Below the pieces are notes generated by a model. That model was given only the letters and a program-made list of their open reading frames with translations. It made no database searches and had not been told where the DNA came from. A stretch of DNA of 64,000 bases, from the NCBI RefSeq assembly GCF_000342005.1, contig NZ_AOHO01000014.1:1-64000 (forward strand), given 5' to 3'. The DNA is from Amycolatopsis decaplanina DSM 44594. GTDB taxonomy: Bacteria > Actinomycetota > Actinomycetes > Mycobacteriales > Pseudonocardiaceae. Of the stretch, positions 57,289 to 64,000 are shown piece after piece. The stretch's first letter is position 1. Every line of letters starts with the position of its first letter. Made by a program: the position numbers and the translations under genes.

Positions 57289-57509
57289 TCAAAGATGTCG
57301 TCGGCCTCTTGTCCCATCTGAACCGCCTCGACCTCGGGCAACCCCTCGATGCCGTCGGGCCAGCTTCTCGGTAGTCAGACACTGCCGACGCGGTATCGTC
57401 CGCAGCTCAGCCACTTCGACGCCGTCGCGAGGTAGATCTCGCCGGCTCGACGGCGTCCATGCCGGCAGGGGAGTTGTTACGAACTCGCACTGGGGGATCA
57501 CACCTTCCT
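57289..57509 (-). pseudogene. decayed Phd/YefM-type antitoxin gene
   Basis: At DNA level it aligns along its length with the intact antitoxin gene at 58544-58822. The start ATG has become AGG (57507-57509). Two small deletions shift the frame in the middle. Blocks such as GVEVAELR and KLARRHRG, plus EVEAVQMGQEADDIF, survive in different frames. No toxin partner follows; the DUF3800 gene ends 78 bases further on. Confidence 0.8.
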
Positions 57510-57519
57510 GGGGCAAAGA

Positions 57520-57554
57520 TAGCCATCCGTAGCTCAGCGAGCTACGGATGGCTA
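57520..57554. promoter_or_regulatory. perfect operator-like palindrome of the dead antitoxin
   Basis: A 16-bp perfect inverted repeat TAGCCATCCGTAGCTC with a 3-base loop lies just upstream of the lost start codon. It occupies the same place as the imperfect palindrome of the live vapBC operon at 58835-58865 and shares its GTAGCTCAG core. Confidence 0.75.
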
Positions 57555-57579
57555 GTTTGTTCACCGCTGAGGCGATACA

Positions 57580-57765
57580 CTGTTCCCAGGCGGGGTCGGG
57601 AAAACGAACTCGCCGGAGGACTTCAAGTCGCTGCTGGACGACGTCGAGTCGCGGATCTTCGGGGAACTGCCGGACGAAACGTGGTTCTACCCGGGACACG
57701 GGGACGACTCGACGCTGGGAGAGCAGCGCCCGCATGTCGCGGAGTGGCGCGAACGCGGCTGGTGA
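57580..57765 (+). pseudogene. displaced 3' end of the MBL hydrolase gene (right repeat copy)
   Basis: This 186-bp fragment encodes the last 61 codons of an MBL hydrolase allele (FPGGVGKTNSPEDFKSLLDD through WRERGW) without a 5' part. It ends in the same stop as the intact gene at 55374, and a GC-rich hairpin region (57770-57812) follows. It is 91% identical to the left copy with mostly silent changes. Confidence 0.9.
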
Positions 57766-57814
57766 AGCTAGGCAAGGCAGGCCGCACCAGGCCTGCGGCG
57801 GCCCTGCCCTGCCT

Positions 57815-58110
57815 TTACTCTTCGTATCGTTTTGTCACGACGAAGGCTGTTCCAGCGAGGGCTTCTCCCACGGCGGTTTTTGCCCAGGCGGCCAACACGT
57901 CGAACTGCCCACCACTCAGATTCAGCAGTTCGGCGATCTCCGAGAGAGTCGGCGGCTCCGACCGAACTCAGTCGAGTACAGACTCACCGCTGGAACTGCG
58001 GCCTTCCTCAGTTCGCGGACCGTCCGGAACCCAGCGGCGTATCTCGACATTCCAGCCGGATCAATCTTCTCGCTGAGCGCCCGACAAGGATCGTCACCGA
58101 AGCGGCACCG
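57815..58110 (-). pseudogene. probable frameshifted helical regulator remnant
   Basis: Two frames on the minus strand read like one broken protein. The first has CRALSEKIDPAG, YAAGFRTVRELRKAAVPAVS and LYSTEF. After a frame change, LSEIAELLNLSGGQFDVLAA continues through AWAKTAVGEALAGTAFVVTK to a TAA at 57815. The composition and EKI...LSEIAELLNLSGGQ pattern recall small actinobacterial HTH regulators, but I cannot name a family. Confidence 0.4.
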
Positions 58111-58146
58111 ATCAACAATCGGATCAAAAAGCGGGCAAGCACCTGC

Positions 58147-58551
58147 TCAGACACCGACGACTTCGACCACGCTGTCCAAGCCTTTGAAGTCGTCTTCGTT
58201 CCGGGTATACAGCGGCAGCTCTCGCGAGGACGCGATGGCGGCGATCATCAAATCTATCCGCCGAGGTCGCGGATCCCGGTTCGCCGCGAGGACCAGCGCG
58301 ACCAACGTTCCATAGCGGGCAGCGGCATCACCGTCGAACGGAAGCGGGGCGAAGTCGACGATCGCGGCACCGAGCTTCTCAGTGCGCGCCGCGCGAACCG
58401 CGGCATCCTTCGCCATCGCCACCCCTTGATGGAGCTCAGCCATGGTGACAGCGGTGAGTTCCGGGATCTTCGGCAGTGCAGCAGGGTCGAGCAGACCAAG
58501 ATCGATGTAAGTACAGGTGTCGAGCACACCTGCTTCGTGACGCTCAGCCAC
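58147..58551 (-). CDS. vapC: PIN-domain toxin (VapC-like)
   Basis: A 134-residue PIN nuclease. The acidic residues sit in VLDTCTYIDL (first Asp), TAVTMAELHQGV (Glu), and the C-terminal RIDLMIAAIA and LYTRNEDDF (Asp). Such toxins cleave tRNA or rRNA. GTG 58551 overlaps the antitoxin stop by eight bases. The open frame upstream of this start is antitoxin shadow. Confidence 0.9.
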   Translation of the reverse strand: MAERHEAGVLDTCTYIDLGLLDPAALPKIPELTAVTMAELHQGVAMAKDAAVRAARTEKLGAAIVDFAPLPFDGDAAARYGTLVALVLAANRDPRPRRIDLMIAAIASSRELPLYTRNEDDFKGLDSVVEVVGV

Positions 58552-58822
58552 GCCCCTGCTCCCACACGTCGTCAGAATCGACACGGTCTTCGGTTCCGAA
58601 GAACTCGTCGGCTTCTTGCCGCATTTGGGCCGCCTCGACCTTCGGCAACCCTCGATGCCTCTGGACCAGTTCCTCAGCGGTCGGACGTCGTCTACGAGGT
58701 ATCGGCCGCAGCTCAGCCACTTCGACACCGTTGCGAGTGACGTGGTAAATCTCGCCTGCCTCGACGGCGTCCATGACGGCGGCGGAGTTGTTGCGAAACT
58801 CGCGCTGGCTGATCACCTTCAT
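58544..58822 (-). CDS. vapB: Phd/YefM-family antitoxin
   Basis: A 92-residue antitoxin: N-terminal DNA-binding MKVISQREFRNNSAAVMDAV and GEIYHVTRNGVEVAEL, then a flexible C-terminal neutralising tail (EAAQMRQEADEFFG). It precedes and overlaps the PIN toxin, so this is a typical autoregulated operon. The paralogue at 57289 is dead. Confidence 0.9.
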   Translation of the reverse strand: MKVISQREFRNNSAAVMDAVEAGEIYHVTRNGVEVAELRPIPRRRRPTAEELVQRHRGLPKVEAAQMRQEADEFFGTEDRVDSDDVWEQGRG

Positions 58823-58834
58823 GAGACGAGTGTA

Positions 58835-58865
58835 GCCAGGTGTAGCTCAGTGGGCTACGCCTGGC
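58835..58865. promoter_or_regulatory. vapBC operator palindrome
   Basis: A 12-bp inverted repeat with one mismatch (GCCAGGTGTAGC with GCTACGCCTGGC, eight-base centre) lies 12 bases upstream of the antitoxin start, next to a TACACT -10 at 58828-58833. It is the likely binding site for autoregulation. Confidence 0.7.
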
Positions 58866-58987
58866 CGCGGTCTGAACCTGGCAAGGCCTCGTCCACTTGG
58901 CCTTCAGCGCAACGTGGCAACGGAAACAAGGCGGCCCCACGGCCCCATGGCGTTTTTCCTCGAAGAGATCCACAATGTGGCTATGAT

Positions 58988-59100
58988 CGGCTCGTGGTGC
59001 GATTCCACGGTGTGGCCGTATAGTCGGCCGGTTCCGCCGAGGGGGTGGAACGACCCGGTGTGATTCCGGGACCAAGCGGTGAGACCCCGCGTCCCCTGCG
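58988..59100 (+). promoter_or_regulatory. FMN riboswitch (RFN element)
   Basis: Two RFN half-motifs are visible. 58995-59035 contains GTGGTGCGATTCCAC then GGCCGTATAGTCGGCC. 59050-59092 contains GACCCGGTGTGATTCCGGGA then GCGGTGAGACCCCGC. They match the conserved GGTG-ATTCC / CGGT-A-AGTCCG architecture. A TATGAT -10 at 58982-58987 precedes it. A CCCC run at the 3' edge could pair with the GGGG near 59141 that serves as the ribosome site, giving FMN-dependent repression. Confidence 0.85.
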
Positions 59101-59153
59101 TCCGGTCATCGCCGGGCTTCCTGGGGTACGGCGTCAAAACGGGGTGTTGATTC

Positions 59154-60362
59154 ATGTTCACTGGGCGAATCGGCGAGCTGGGTTCCATCGAACAGATCAA
59201 GGGCGACGTGCTGCGGGTGCGCGCGCCGAGGAGCGCGGACCGCGTCCGCGAAGGCGGATCAGCGTGCGTCAACGGGGTACGGCTCACCGTACGGCCGGCC
59301 GACGGCCTCCTCGAGGCGGTGCTCTCCGCGGAAACCCGTCGTCGATCGACGTTCGACACACTCGCGGCGGGGGATCTTGTCAATATCGAGACGCCGCTTC
59401 ATGTCGGCGATCCGCTGGACGGCCACCTGGTCCAGGGCTACGTCGACGCGGTCGGCAAGGTGATCCGGGTTGACGACGAAGGCGGTGCCCACCGGATTTG
59501 GCTCCGGCCGCCGCAGCGTCTGCTGGACAGGCTGCTCGCGAAATCCCCCATCGCGGTCGACGGCGTCAGCGTGACCATCGCCGAGGTACTGCGTGACCGG
59601 ATTTCGGTCGTGCTGCTTCCGATGACCCGATCGGCCACCACGCTCGGCGACCTGAAGGCCGGAGACCGGGTGAACTTGGAGCTCGACCTGGTCGGCCGTT
59701 TGGTGGAGAAGGCCCCTCTTTCACCGGTGGGCAAAGCATTGCCTCAGCTGCCGTGGGCTGGTCATGTCGACGGACGTGCCGGCGTGGAGAAGGTACTGCG
59801 CCAGCTCGCCGCCGGTGGCGGTGTCATCGTCTGGGACCCGGAAACCGAGGGCGAGGGCGACGTGATCTTCGCCGGCGCCCGGCTTCGCCCCGAATCGTTC
59901 ACCTTCCTGCTGACCCAGGTCTGCGGTTTTCCGGCGGTGCCATGCGCACCGGAAGTGCTGCGGCGCTTGGAGATCGCGCAGATGCCCGGCGAAGGCGACC
60001 GGCAGGGAACCGCGTGGTCGATACCGGTCGACCTGGCCGCGGGAACGGGCACCGGCGTGTCCGCTGCCGAACGCGCCGCCACTGTGAGGAAGCTGGCCGA
60101 TCCGGACGCGACAGCCAAGGACTTTCTGCGCCCTGGACACGTGTTCCCGCTCGCCGCTCGGCCGGGTCTGCTCGCCGACCGGTCCGGGCACACCGAAGCG
60201 ACTGTCGCATTGTGCACGGCCGCCGGCCTTCCTCCGGTCGGCGTGTGCTGCGAAGTGATGAACCCCGACGGCACGATGGCAGGCAGTGCCGACCTTGAAG
60301 TGGCGGCGCTGCGCTGGGGGATGCCCGTGGTGGATTTGGCCGACCTGAAAGCGTGGCTCTGA
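59154..60362 (+). CDS. riboflavin-synthase-like / DHBP-synthase fusion
   Basis: A 402-residue two-part protein. Residues 1-190 form two lumazine-binding barrels (MFTGRIGELGSIEQI, later SPIAVDGVSVTIAEV). Residues about 205-402 form a 3,4-dihydroxy-2-butanone 4-phosphate synthase domain (TGTGVSAAERAATVRKL, RPGHVFPLAA, GHTEATVALC). Against E. coli enzymes recalled from memory, Cys48 is replaced (GVRLTV for GCCLTV) and His102 is Tyr (QGYVD). The RibB loop DDEDRENEGD has become WDPETEGEGD, losing the Arg but keeping the Glu metal ligand. RibB is normally fused to GTP cyclohydrolase II. It could be a divergent riboflavin enzyme or make a related flavin. The FMN riboswitch confirms a flavin link. 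Confidence 0.85.
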   Translation: MFTGRIGELGSIEQIKGDVLRVRAPRSADRVREGGSACVNGVRLTVRPADGLLEAVLSAETRRRSTFDTLAAGDLVNIETPLHVGDPLDGHLVQGYVDAVGKVIRVDDEGGAHRIWLRPPQRLLDRLLAKSPIAVDGVSVTIAEVLRDRISVVLLPMTRSATTLGDLKAGDRVNLELDLVGRLVEKAPLSPVGKALPQLPWAGHVDGRAGVEKVLRQLAAGGGVIVWDPETEGEGDVIFAGARLRPESFTFLLTQVCGFPAVPCAPEVLRRLEIAQMPGEGDRQGTAWSIPVDLAAGTGTGVSAAERAATVRKLADPDATAKDFLRPGHVFPLAARPGLLADRSGHTEATVALCTAAGLPPVGVCCEVMNPDGTMAGSADLEVAALRWGMPVVDLADLKAWL

Positions 60363-60790
60363 TGACCGCCCTGACCCTCGAAGACGCCCGGAAGGGCCTC
60401 GCTTCGCAGCCGTTCAGCGTTCTGCTCGGCACCCGGGTGACCGCATTCGGCGACGGCGCGGCGGCCCTGGAACTCGACATCCGCGAAGACCTGTTGCAAC
60501 AGAACGGCTATCTCCACGGCGGCGTACTCGCTTATGCCGCGGACAACGCGATCACCTTCGCCGCCGGGACGACGCTGGGACCAGCCATTCTCACCAGTGG
60601 ATTCAGCATCGAATATCTGCGGCCGGCGAAAGGAATCCGGCTCGTGGCGGAGGCGCAGGTCCTGCACAGCGGCCGTCGGCAAGCCACCTGCCGCTGTGAT
60701 CTCCACGTGATCAGCCAGGACGGGATCATGACGCTCAGTGCCGTGGCACAAGGGAGCGTGATGACCAGGAATCGTTCCACCCCTGATTAG
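60362..60790 (+). CDS. PaaI-type hotdog thioesterase
   Basis: A 142-residue hotdog-fold protein with LLQQNGYLHGGVLAYAADNA, the HGG motif of PaaI/4HBT thioesterases, and SGFSIEYLRPAKGIRLVAEA. The ATG shares one base with the fusion-gene stop (TGATG), so translation is coupled and the riboswitch controls both. The substrate may be an acyl-CoA. A link to flavin chemistry is unexplained. Confidence 0.88.
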   Translation: MTALTLEDARKGLASQPFSVLLGTRVTAFGDGAAALELDIREDLLQQNGYLHGGVLAYAADNAITFAAGTTLGPAILTSGFSIEYLRPAKGIRLVAEAQVLHSGRRQATCRCDLHVISQDGIMTLSAVAQGSVMTRNRSTPD

Positions 60791-61056
60791 GCGGCCAAGC
60801 TTTCGCGGTGTCCGACCAGGGCGGTCCCCCGGTCACATTCGGACCAGCCGGTGAGCGCGCAGCCAGGGCACCGATCCGACGCCCGGAAGCGGACGTTTCT
60901 GGCCAGGATCGCCGAACTGCCGTGAGCCGGTGCGTTCGATTCTTGGGCACAGATCAGCCCCGCGCTAAGCATGAACGAAATCGGGACCCGGACGGATTCC
61001 ACGCCTGGATCACGGGACAGGCCGACCTCCGGCGCATGGGGCGTAGGGGGATTGTG

Positions 61057-62334
61057 CTACTGCACAGCGTGCTGCCGGCTGTCGAACCTGTCCGACCATC
61101 CGATGATTGTGCCGTGGGCGTTGATCCCGACAGTACTGCTGTCGTTGTGGCCGGGCAGCGTGCCCAGGTCGGTGATCCGGCCCGCCGGGTCCCACCGCAC
61201 CGCGCGGGAATAGCCGCTCCGCAGCTCCGCCTGACCGATGATCGTACCGTCGTCATTGATCGCGTAAGCGGTGCTCTCGCCGCCGCTGAGGGTGCCCAGG
61301 TCGGTGATCCGGCCCGTCTGGTCCCACCTCGCCGCGCGGGACTCGCCAGTGGCTTCGGACGTCCTGCCGATGATCACGCCGTCAGCGTTGATTCCGACAG
61401 CACTGCTCTCGGGATGGCGGGGCGGCAAGGCGCCCAGGTCGGTGATCCGGCCCGCCGGGTCCCACCGCACCGCGTGGGAATGGCCGCCGTCCGCGGCCGC
61501 CTGGCCGATGATCGTGCCGTCGTCGTTGATCCCGACAGCGACGCTGGAGCGACCGCCGGGCAGGCTGCCCAGGTCGGTGATCCGGCCCGCTGGGTCCCAC
61601 CGCACCGCGCGGGGCTGGAGTTTGGCCACGGTCGCCGTGCCGGCGATGGTGCCGTCGGCGTTGATCCCGTCAGGTGCGCTGCCGGTGTAACCGGGCAGGG
61701 TGCCCAGGTCGGTGATCCGGCCCGCCGGGTCCCACCGCACCGCGTGGTTGTCGCCGCTGGCCGTGCGCGCCCAGCCGACGATGGTGCCGTCGGCGTTGAC
61801 CGCGACAGCAGTGTCCTCGGGACAGCCGGGCAGGGTGTCCAGGTCGGTGATCCGGCCCGCCGGGTCCCACCGCACCGCGTGGGAATGGCCGCCGTCCGCG
61901 GCCGCCTCGCCGATGATCGTGCCGTCGTCGTTGATCCCGACAGCGACGCTGGAGCGACCGCCGGACAGGGTTCCCAGGTCGGTGATCCGCCCCGCCGGGT
62001 CCCACCGCACCGCGTGGTTGTCGCCACTGGCCGTGCGCGCCCAGCCGACGATCGTGCCGTCATCATTGATCGCACGAGCACGGCTCTCGCCGCCGCCGAG
62101 GGTGCCCAGCTCGGTGATCCGGCCCGCCGGGTCCCACCGCACCGCGCGCCTGGGATAGGACACAGAGGGCGGCTGGCCGTTGACCGTGCCGTCGGCAGCG
62201 ACAGCCCGCACCGGAACACTGACAACCAATCCTGCCGCCACCGCTGCTGCGGCCCCGATACCGAAGGTCCGCAGCCCCCATGCACGACGTCGCGGAAACA
62301 GCGCCTCCGCTCCCCATCGTCGGGGTTTCCTCAC
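61057..62334 (-). CDS. secreted HAF-repeat protein
   Basis: A 425-residue exported protein. After an N-terminal basic region and hydrophobic signal (GIGAAAAVAAGLVVSVPVRA), eight tandem units of about 42-46 residues each carry AVRWDPAGRITDLGTL and INDDGTIIG motifs. These HAF repeats probably fold as beta-propeller blades. GTG 62334 follows GAGGAGGAATTAC, an excellent ribosome site; the longer frame to 62424 is rejected. The last unit stops at HAVQ where the others read HAVRW. Function unknown. Confidence 0.85.
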   Translation of the reverse strand: MRKPRRWGAEALFPRRRAWGLRTFGIGAAAAVAAGLVVSVPVRAVAADGTVNGQPPSVSYPRRAVRWDPAGRITELGTLGGGESRARAINDDGTIVGWARTASGDNHAVRWDPAGRITDLGTLSGGRSSVAVGINDDGTIIGEAAADGGHSHAVRWDPAGRITDLDTLPGCPEDTAVAVNADGTIVGWARTASGDNHAVRWDPAGRITDLGTLPGYTGSAPDGINADGTIAGTATVAKLQPRAVRWDPAGRITDLGSLPGGRSSVAVGINDDGTIIGQAAADGGHSHAVRWDPAGRITDLGALPPRHPESSAVGINADGVIIGRTSEATGESRAARWDQTGRITDLGTLSGGESTAYAINDDGTIIGQAELRSGYSRAVRWDPAGRITDLGTLPGHNDSSTVGINAHGTIIGWSDRFDSRQHAVQ

Positions 62335-62578
62335 GTAATTCCTCCTCCTCACGGGAAATGCGTGACACGGCCACCACCTACTGCAGCACGCTCGGAACAC
62401 GAGCACAGGGGCCACAAGAGGCACAAAGTGTCACCTGGCGCCAAGTCGCCAAGCGCCGTTCGCCTGAGCGTGAACGCGGTGGGCGAATGTCCGCGCTCCG
62501 CTCAAGCCCTGCTACTCCGCGTAATACTCCTGATCACTCGCAGAGGGCAGTATTTGCCACCTGCTCGGAGGAAGGCGG

Positions 62579-63583
62579 ATGCACCCTGTTCGTCCACAAG
62601 TACGTGTGATGGTCGAGTTGCTTGATTCCGTCACACCGACCGGCAAGATCCTCCCCGCGCTCGTCCGAACTGCCGCGCGGGCCGCGTACTACGGCCGCAC
62701 CTTGTGGCTCGACACCACTTGGCTGGGAGCCGACAGTCCGCTCGCCCGGCAGCCGGGAGGGGTGTTCGAGTTCCTCGACAATGCCATCGAGTCCGCAGCA
62801 CAGTTGGAACACGGACTTTTCGCACCTGACGTCGCCTACCTGGTTCCCGTCGTCTCACTCGACGCGACAGAGGACGAGTTGCGCAGAGTGCATCTTCTGC
62901 TCGAACACAAGGATCGCGACATCGTCATCCGGCTCCCTCACCTGGGCAGGCCACCGCACGAACTCCTCAGGCGGATCGACTCGATCATGCGGTCGACCGG
63001 CACGCGCCAGGGACGCGTCCATGCGATCATCGACGCCGGCTTCGTCGAAACCGTCCGTTCGAGCCAAGCCACCGCGGCAGCCGAGACCGCCTCAGCGTTG
63101 TCAGACCTGCTCGGCCCCGCCACGACGACGCTTCTGGCCGGATCGATCCCAGCCGAACGAACCACCTACGCGACGACCGAACGTGATCGCCCAGAAGTCA
63201 CCCTCTGGAACGAGGTGCGTCACGCTCACGCGAACGACGTCAACTACGGCGACTATGGCGTGACGCATCCAAGACCACCGAAATCCGACGGCAACGCAAG
63301 AACCCCTGACCCGTACCTCTGCTACACGGTGCCGGGGAAGACCGTGATGCTGCGCCGCGAAGTCGAAAAGGACGACGTTCCCGCCGATCGATTCACAGAT
63401 CTGGTCGAGGAACTGGTCGAAAGAAACGACTTCGCCGGGCCGGACTACTCGTGGGGAGACCATGAATTGACGCGATGCCGGCGCATCGGCGGGAAGACCG
63501 CCGGCTCGGTGCCTCGCTGGGTCGCCATGGCCACCTCGCACCACCTCGAACACGTGGCGCGGAGAACAGCCACCGACCTCTGA
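62579..63583 (+). CDS. beta family protein (T4 beta-protein-like), short N-terminus
   Basis: A 334-residue protein resembling the uncharacterised beta-family (PF14350-type). The late YSWGDHELTRCRRIGGKT, then VPRWVAMATSHHLEHVARR, is the recurrent C-terminal signature. Members usually begin with about 30 more residues (YxPxLRxKxGExxAL). Here ATG 62579 with GGAGGA starts after that region, and no such sequence is encoded upstream before a stop at 62531. It may be truncated or a divergent form. Role unknown. Confidence 0.65.
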   Translation: MHPVRPQVRVMVELLDSVTPTGKILPALVRTAARAAYYGRTLWLDTTWLGADSPLARQPGGVFEFLDNAIESAAQLEHGLFAPDVAYLVPVVSLDATEDELRRVHLLLEHKDRDIVIRLPHLGRPPHELLRRIDSIMRSTGTRQGRVHAIIDAGFVETVRSSQATAAAETASALSDLLGPATTTLLAGSIPAERTTYATTERDRPEVTLWNEVRHAHANDVNYGDYGVTHPRPPKSDGNARTPDPYLCYTVPGKTVMLRREVEKDDVPADRFTDLVEELVERNDFAGPDYSWGDHELTRCRRIGGKTAGSVPRWVAMATSHHLEHVARRTATDL

Positions 63584-63640
63584 CTCGACGTGTCGACGTC
63601 AACGGCACGGTTCGTCTTCGGGAGCCACCGTCGGCCGCCC

Positions 63641-63970
63641 TCAAGCAGTGGCGGCGGGATCGTGGATCCAGCAAAGCTCCCCCGTCGCCGGAAACTCCCC
63701 CAGCGCCTTGACCTCGCAGGCAAGCCGCGAGAGAACCTCGTCCTTCGATCCCGGCCACGCCACGAAGTCGCGATCCTCGCCCACCAGGTCGCCGGGGACC
63801 GCGCCTCGGTCGATCAGAGCGCTGACCACCGAGAGCAGTGCCGCGGTCGTCTCCGTGAACGTCGCGCCTTCGCCCACCTTCGCCGCTGCCATGGCGACTA
63901 CGACCGAGAGGCCGACCCGGTCTTCTCGCGCGTAGCGGAGCAGGGACTCCAAGCCCTCTTCATCGGACAT
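63641..63970 (-). CDS. hypothetical small protein
   Basis: A 109-residue acidic protein: MSDEEGLESLLRYAREDRVG at the start, ATFTETTAALLSVVSALIDRG in the middle, and CWIHDPAATA at the end. ATG 63970 has GGGGGTGA two bases upstream. Mostly helical. I do not recognise a family. Convergent with the beta-family gene, 57 bases apart. Confidence 0.6.
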   Translation of the reverse strand: MSDEEGLESLLRYAREDRVGLSVVVAMAAAKVGEGATFTETTAALLSVVSALIDRGAVPGDLVGEDRDFVAWPGSKDEVLSRLACEVKALGEFPATGELCWIHDPAATA

Positions 63971-64000
63971 GTTCACCCCCCTGGGCCATGAGCCCATCAG

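Larger units (their letters stand above)
55375..57579. mobile_element. 2.2-kb segment between duplicated MBL 3' ends (candidate integrated element remnant)
   Basis: The segment has visibly lower GC than its flanks, carries a DUF3800 gene and a decayed antitoxin, and is bounded by 186-bp direct repeats of a host gene 3' end. That pattern is typical of site-specific insertions that rebuild the target gene. No integrase or transposase is present, so it would be a remnant or a passively moved piece. Recombination between divergent alleles is the alternative. Confidence 0.6.

Noticed and set aside
58988..59100. Cobalamin riboswitch
   Set aside because: Some core elements resemble a B12 aptamer, but two RFN half-motifs fit better and the downstream gene is flavin-related.
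60791..61056. Short minus-strand frames 60735-61002 (for example CPGCALTGWSEC)
   Set aside because: Cys-containing and superficially zinc-ribbon-like, but short, overlapping the thioesterase end, and without a supporting start or family.
61140..62160. CRISPR array or plain satellite
   Set aside because: The regular repeats are coding HAF units in one open frame with diverged in-frame spacing and no short identical direct repeats with unique spacers.

Overview
The window is a high-GC actinomycete chromosome segment, most likely Amycolatopsis or a close relative in the Pseudonocardiales. The organism call is an inference from gene content (snapalysin, HAF-repeat protein, CUT1 sugar transporter with no ATPase gene of its own), frequent GTG starts, and tightly overlapping operons. 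No taxonomic search was run. It is mostly core chromosome, with one small accessory patch at about 55.2-58.9 kb.

Layout. 1-376 holds the 5' end of a 16S rRNA gene leaving the window to the left, its leader and promoter, and the tyrS terminator. 377-2319 carries tyrS and a 3-methyladenine glycosylase. 2457-9997 is a translationally coupled arginine operon argC-J-B-D-F-R-(argG remnant)-H, transcribed leftward. The argG position is filled by a shrunken ArgG C-terminal relic. 10.1-17.7 kb holds a WYL regulator, a small HTH protein, a secreted TAP-type peptidase, an AlkD-like protein and a large STAND-TPR ATPase. 17.7-25.2 kb is the translation block infC-rpmI-rplT-trmH-DUF6159-pheS-pheT, with a divergent DUF1844 gene. 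25.3-27.0 kb is a GntR regulator coupled to acdS.

27.0-39.6 kb is the most coherent catabolic region. Leftward genes are RidA, an IclR regulator and a KDG-type sugar kinase. Rightward genes are a PLP D-threonine-aldolase-fold dehydratase, a D-aminoacylase-type deacylase, a GntP permease, a Tat-exported lactonase, a CUT1 ABC importer (binding protein and two permeases) and a GH20 hexosaminidase. Together they could take up C1-oxidised amino-sugar acids and convert them to KDPG: lactone opening, import, N-deacylation, ammonia elimination to KDG, phosphorylation. A paired operator sits in the divergent promoter. An ordinary D-amino-acid pathway is the competing explanation.

39.7-49.5 kb has snapalysin, a CitAB-type two-component system divergent from dctA, a DUF6000 gene, an HxlR/MFS-efflux pair with a shared palindromic operator, and an ECF sigma/anti-sigma/SRPBCC operon ending in a small gene with an in-frame stop. 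49.7-55.4 kb holds a fibronectin-type lipoprotein, uvrA, an acyltransferase-3 protein and an MBL-fold hydrolase.

55.2-58.9 kb is accessory. A 2.2-kb segment with a DUF3800 gene lies between two 91%-identical 186-bp copies of the MBL gene 3' end. It also has a decayed antitoxin gene that keeps a perfect operator palindrome. An intact VapBC-like pair follows. 59.0-60.8 kb is an FMN-riboswitch-controlled fusion of a riboflavin-synthase-like domain to a DHBP-synthase domain, coupled to a hotdog thioesterase. The window ends with a HAF-repeat secreted protein, a beta-family protein and a small hypothetical gene.

Two families of long intergenic palindromes recur at gene ends, apparently as bidirectional terminators.
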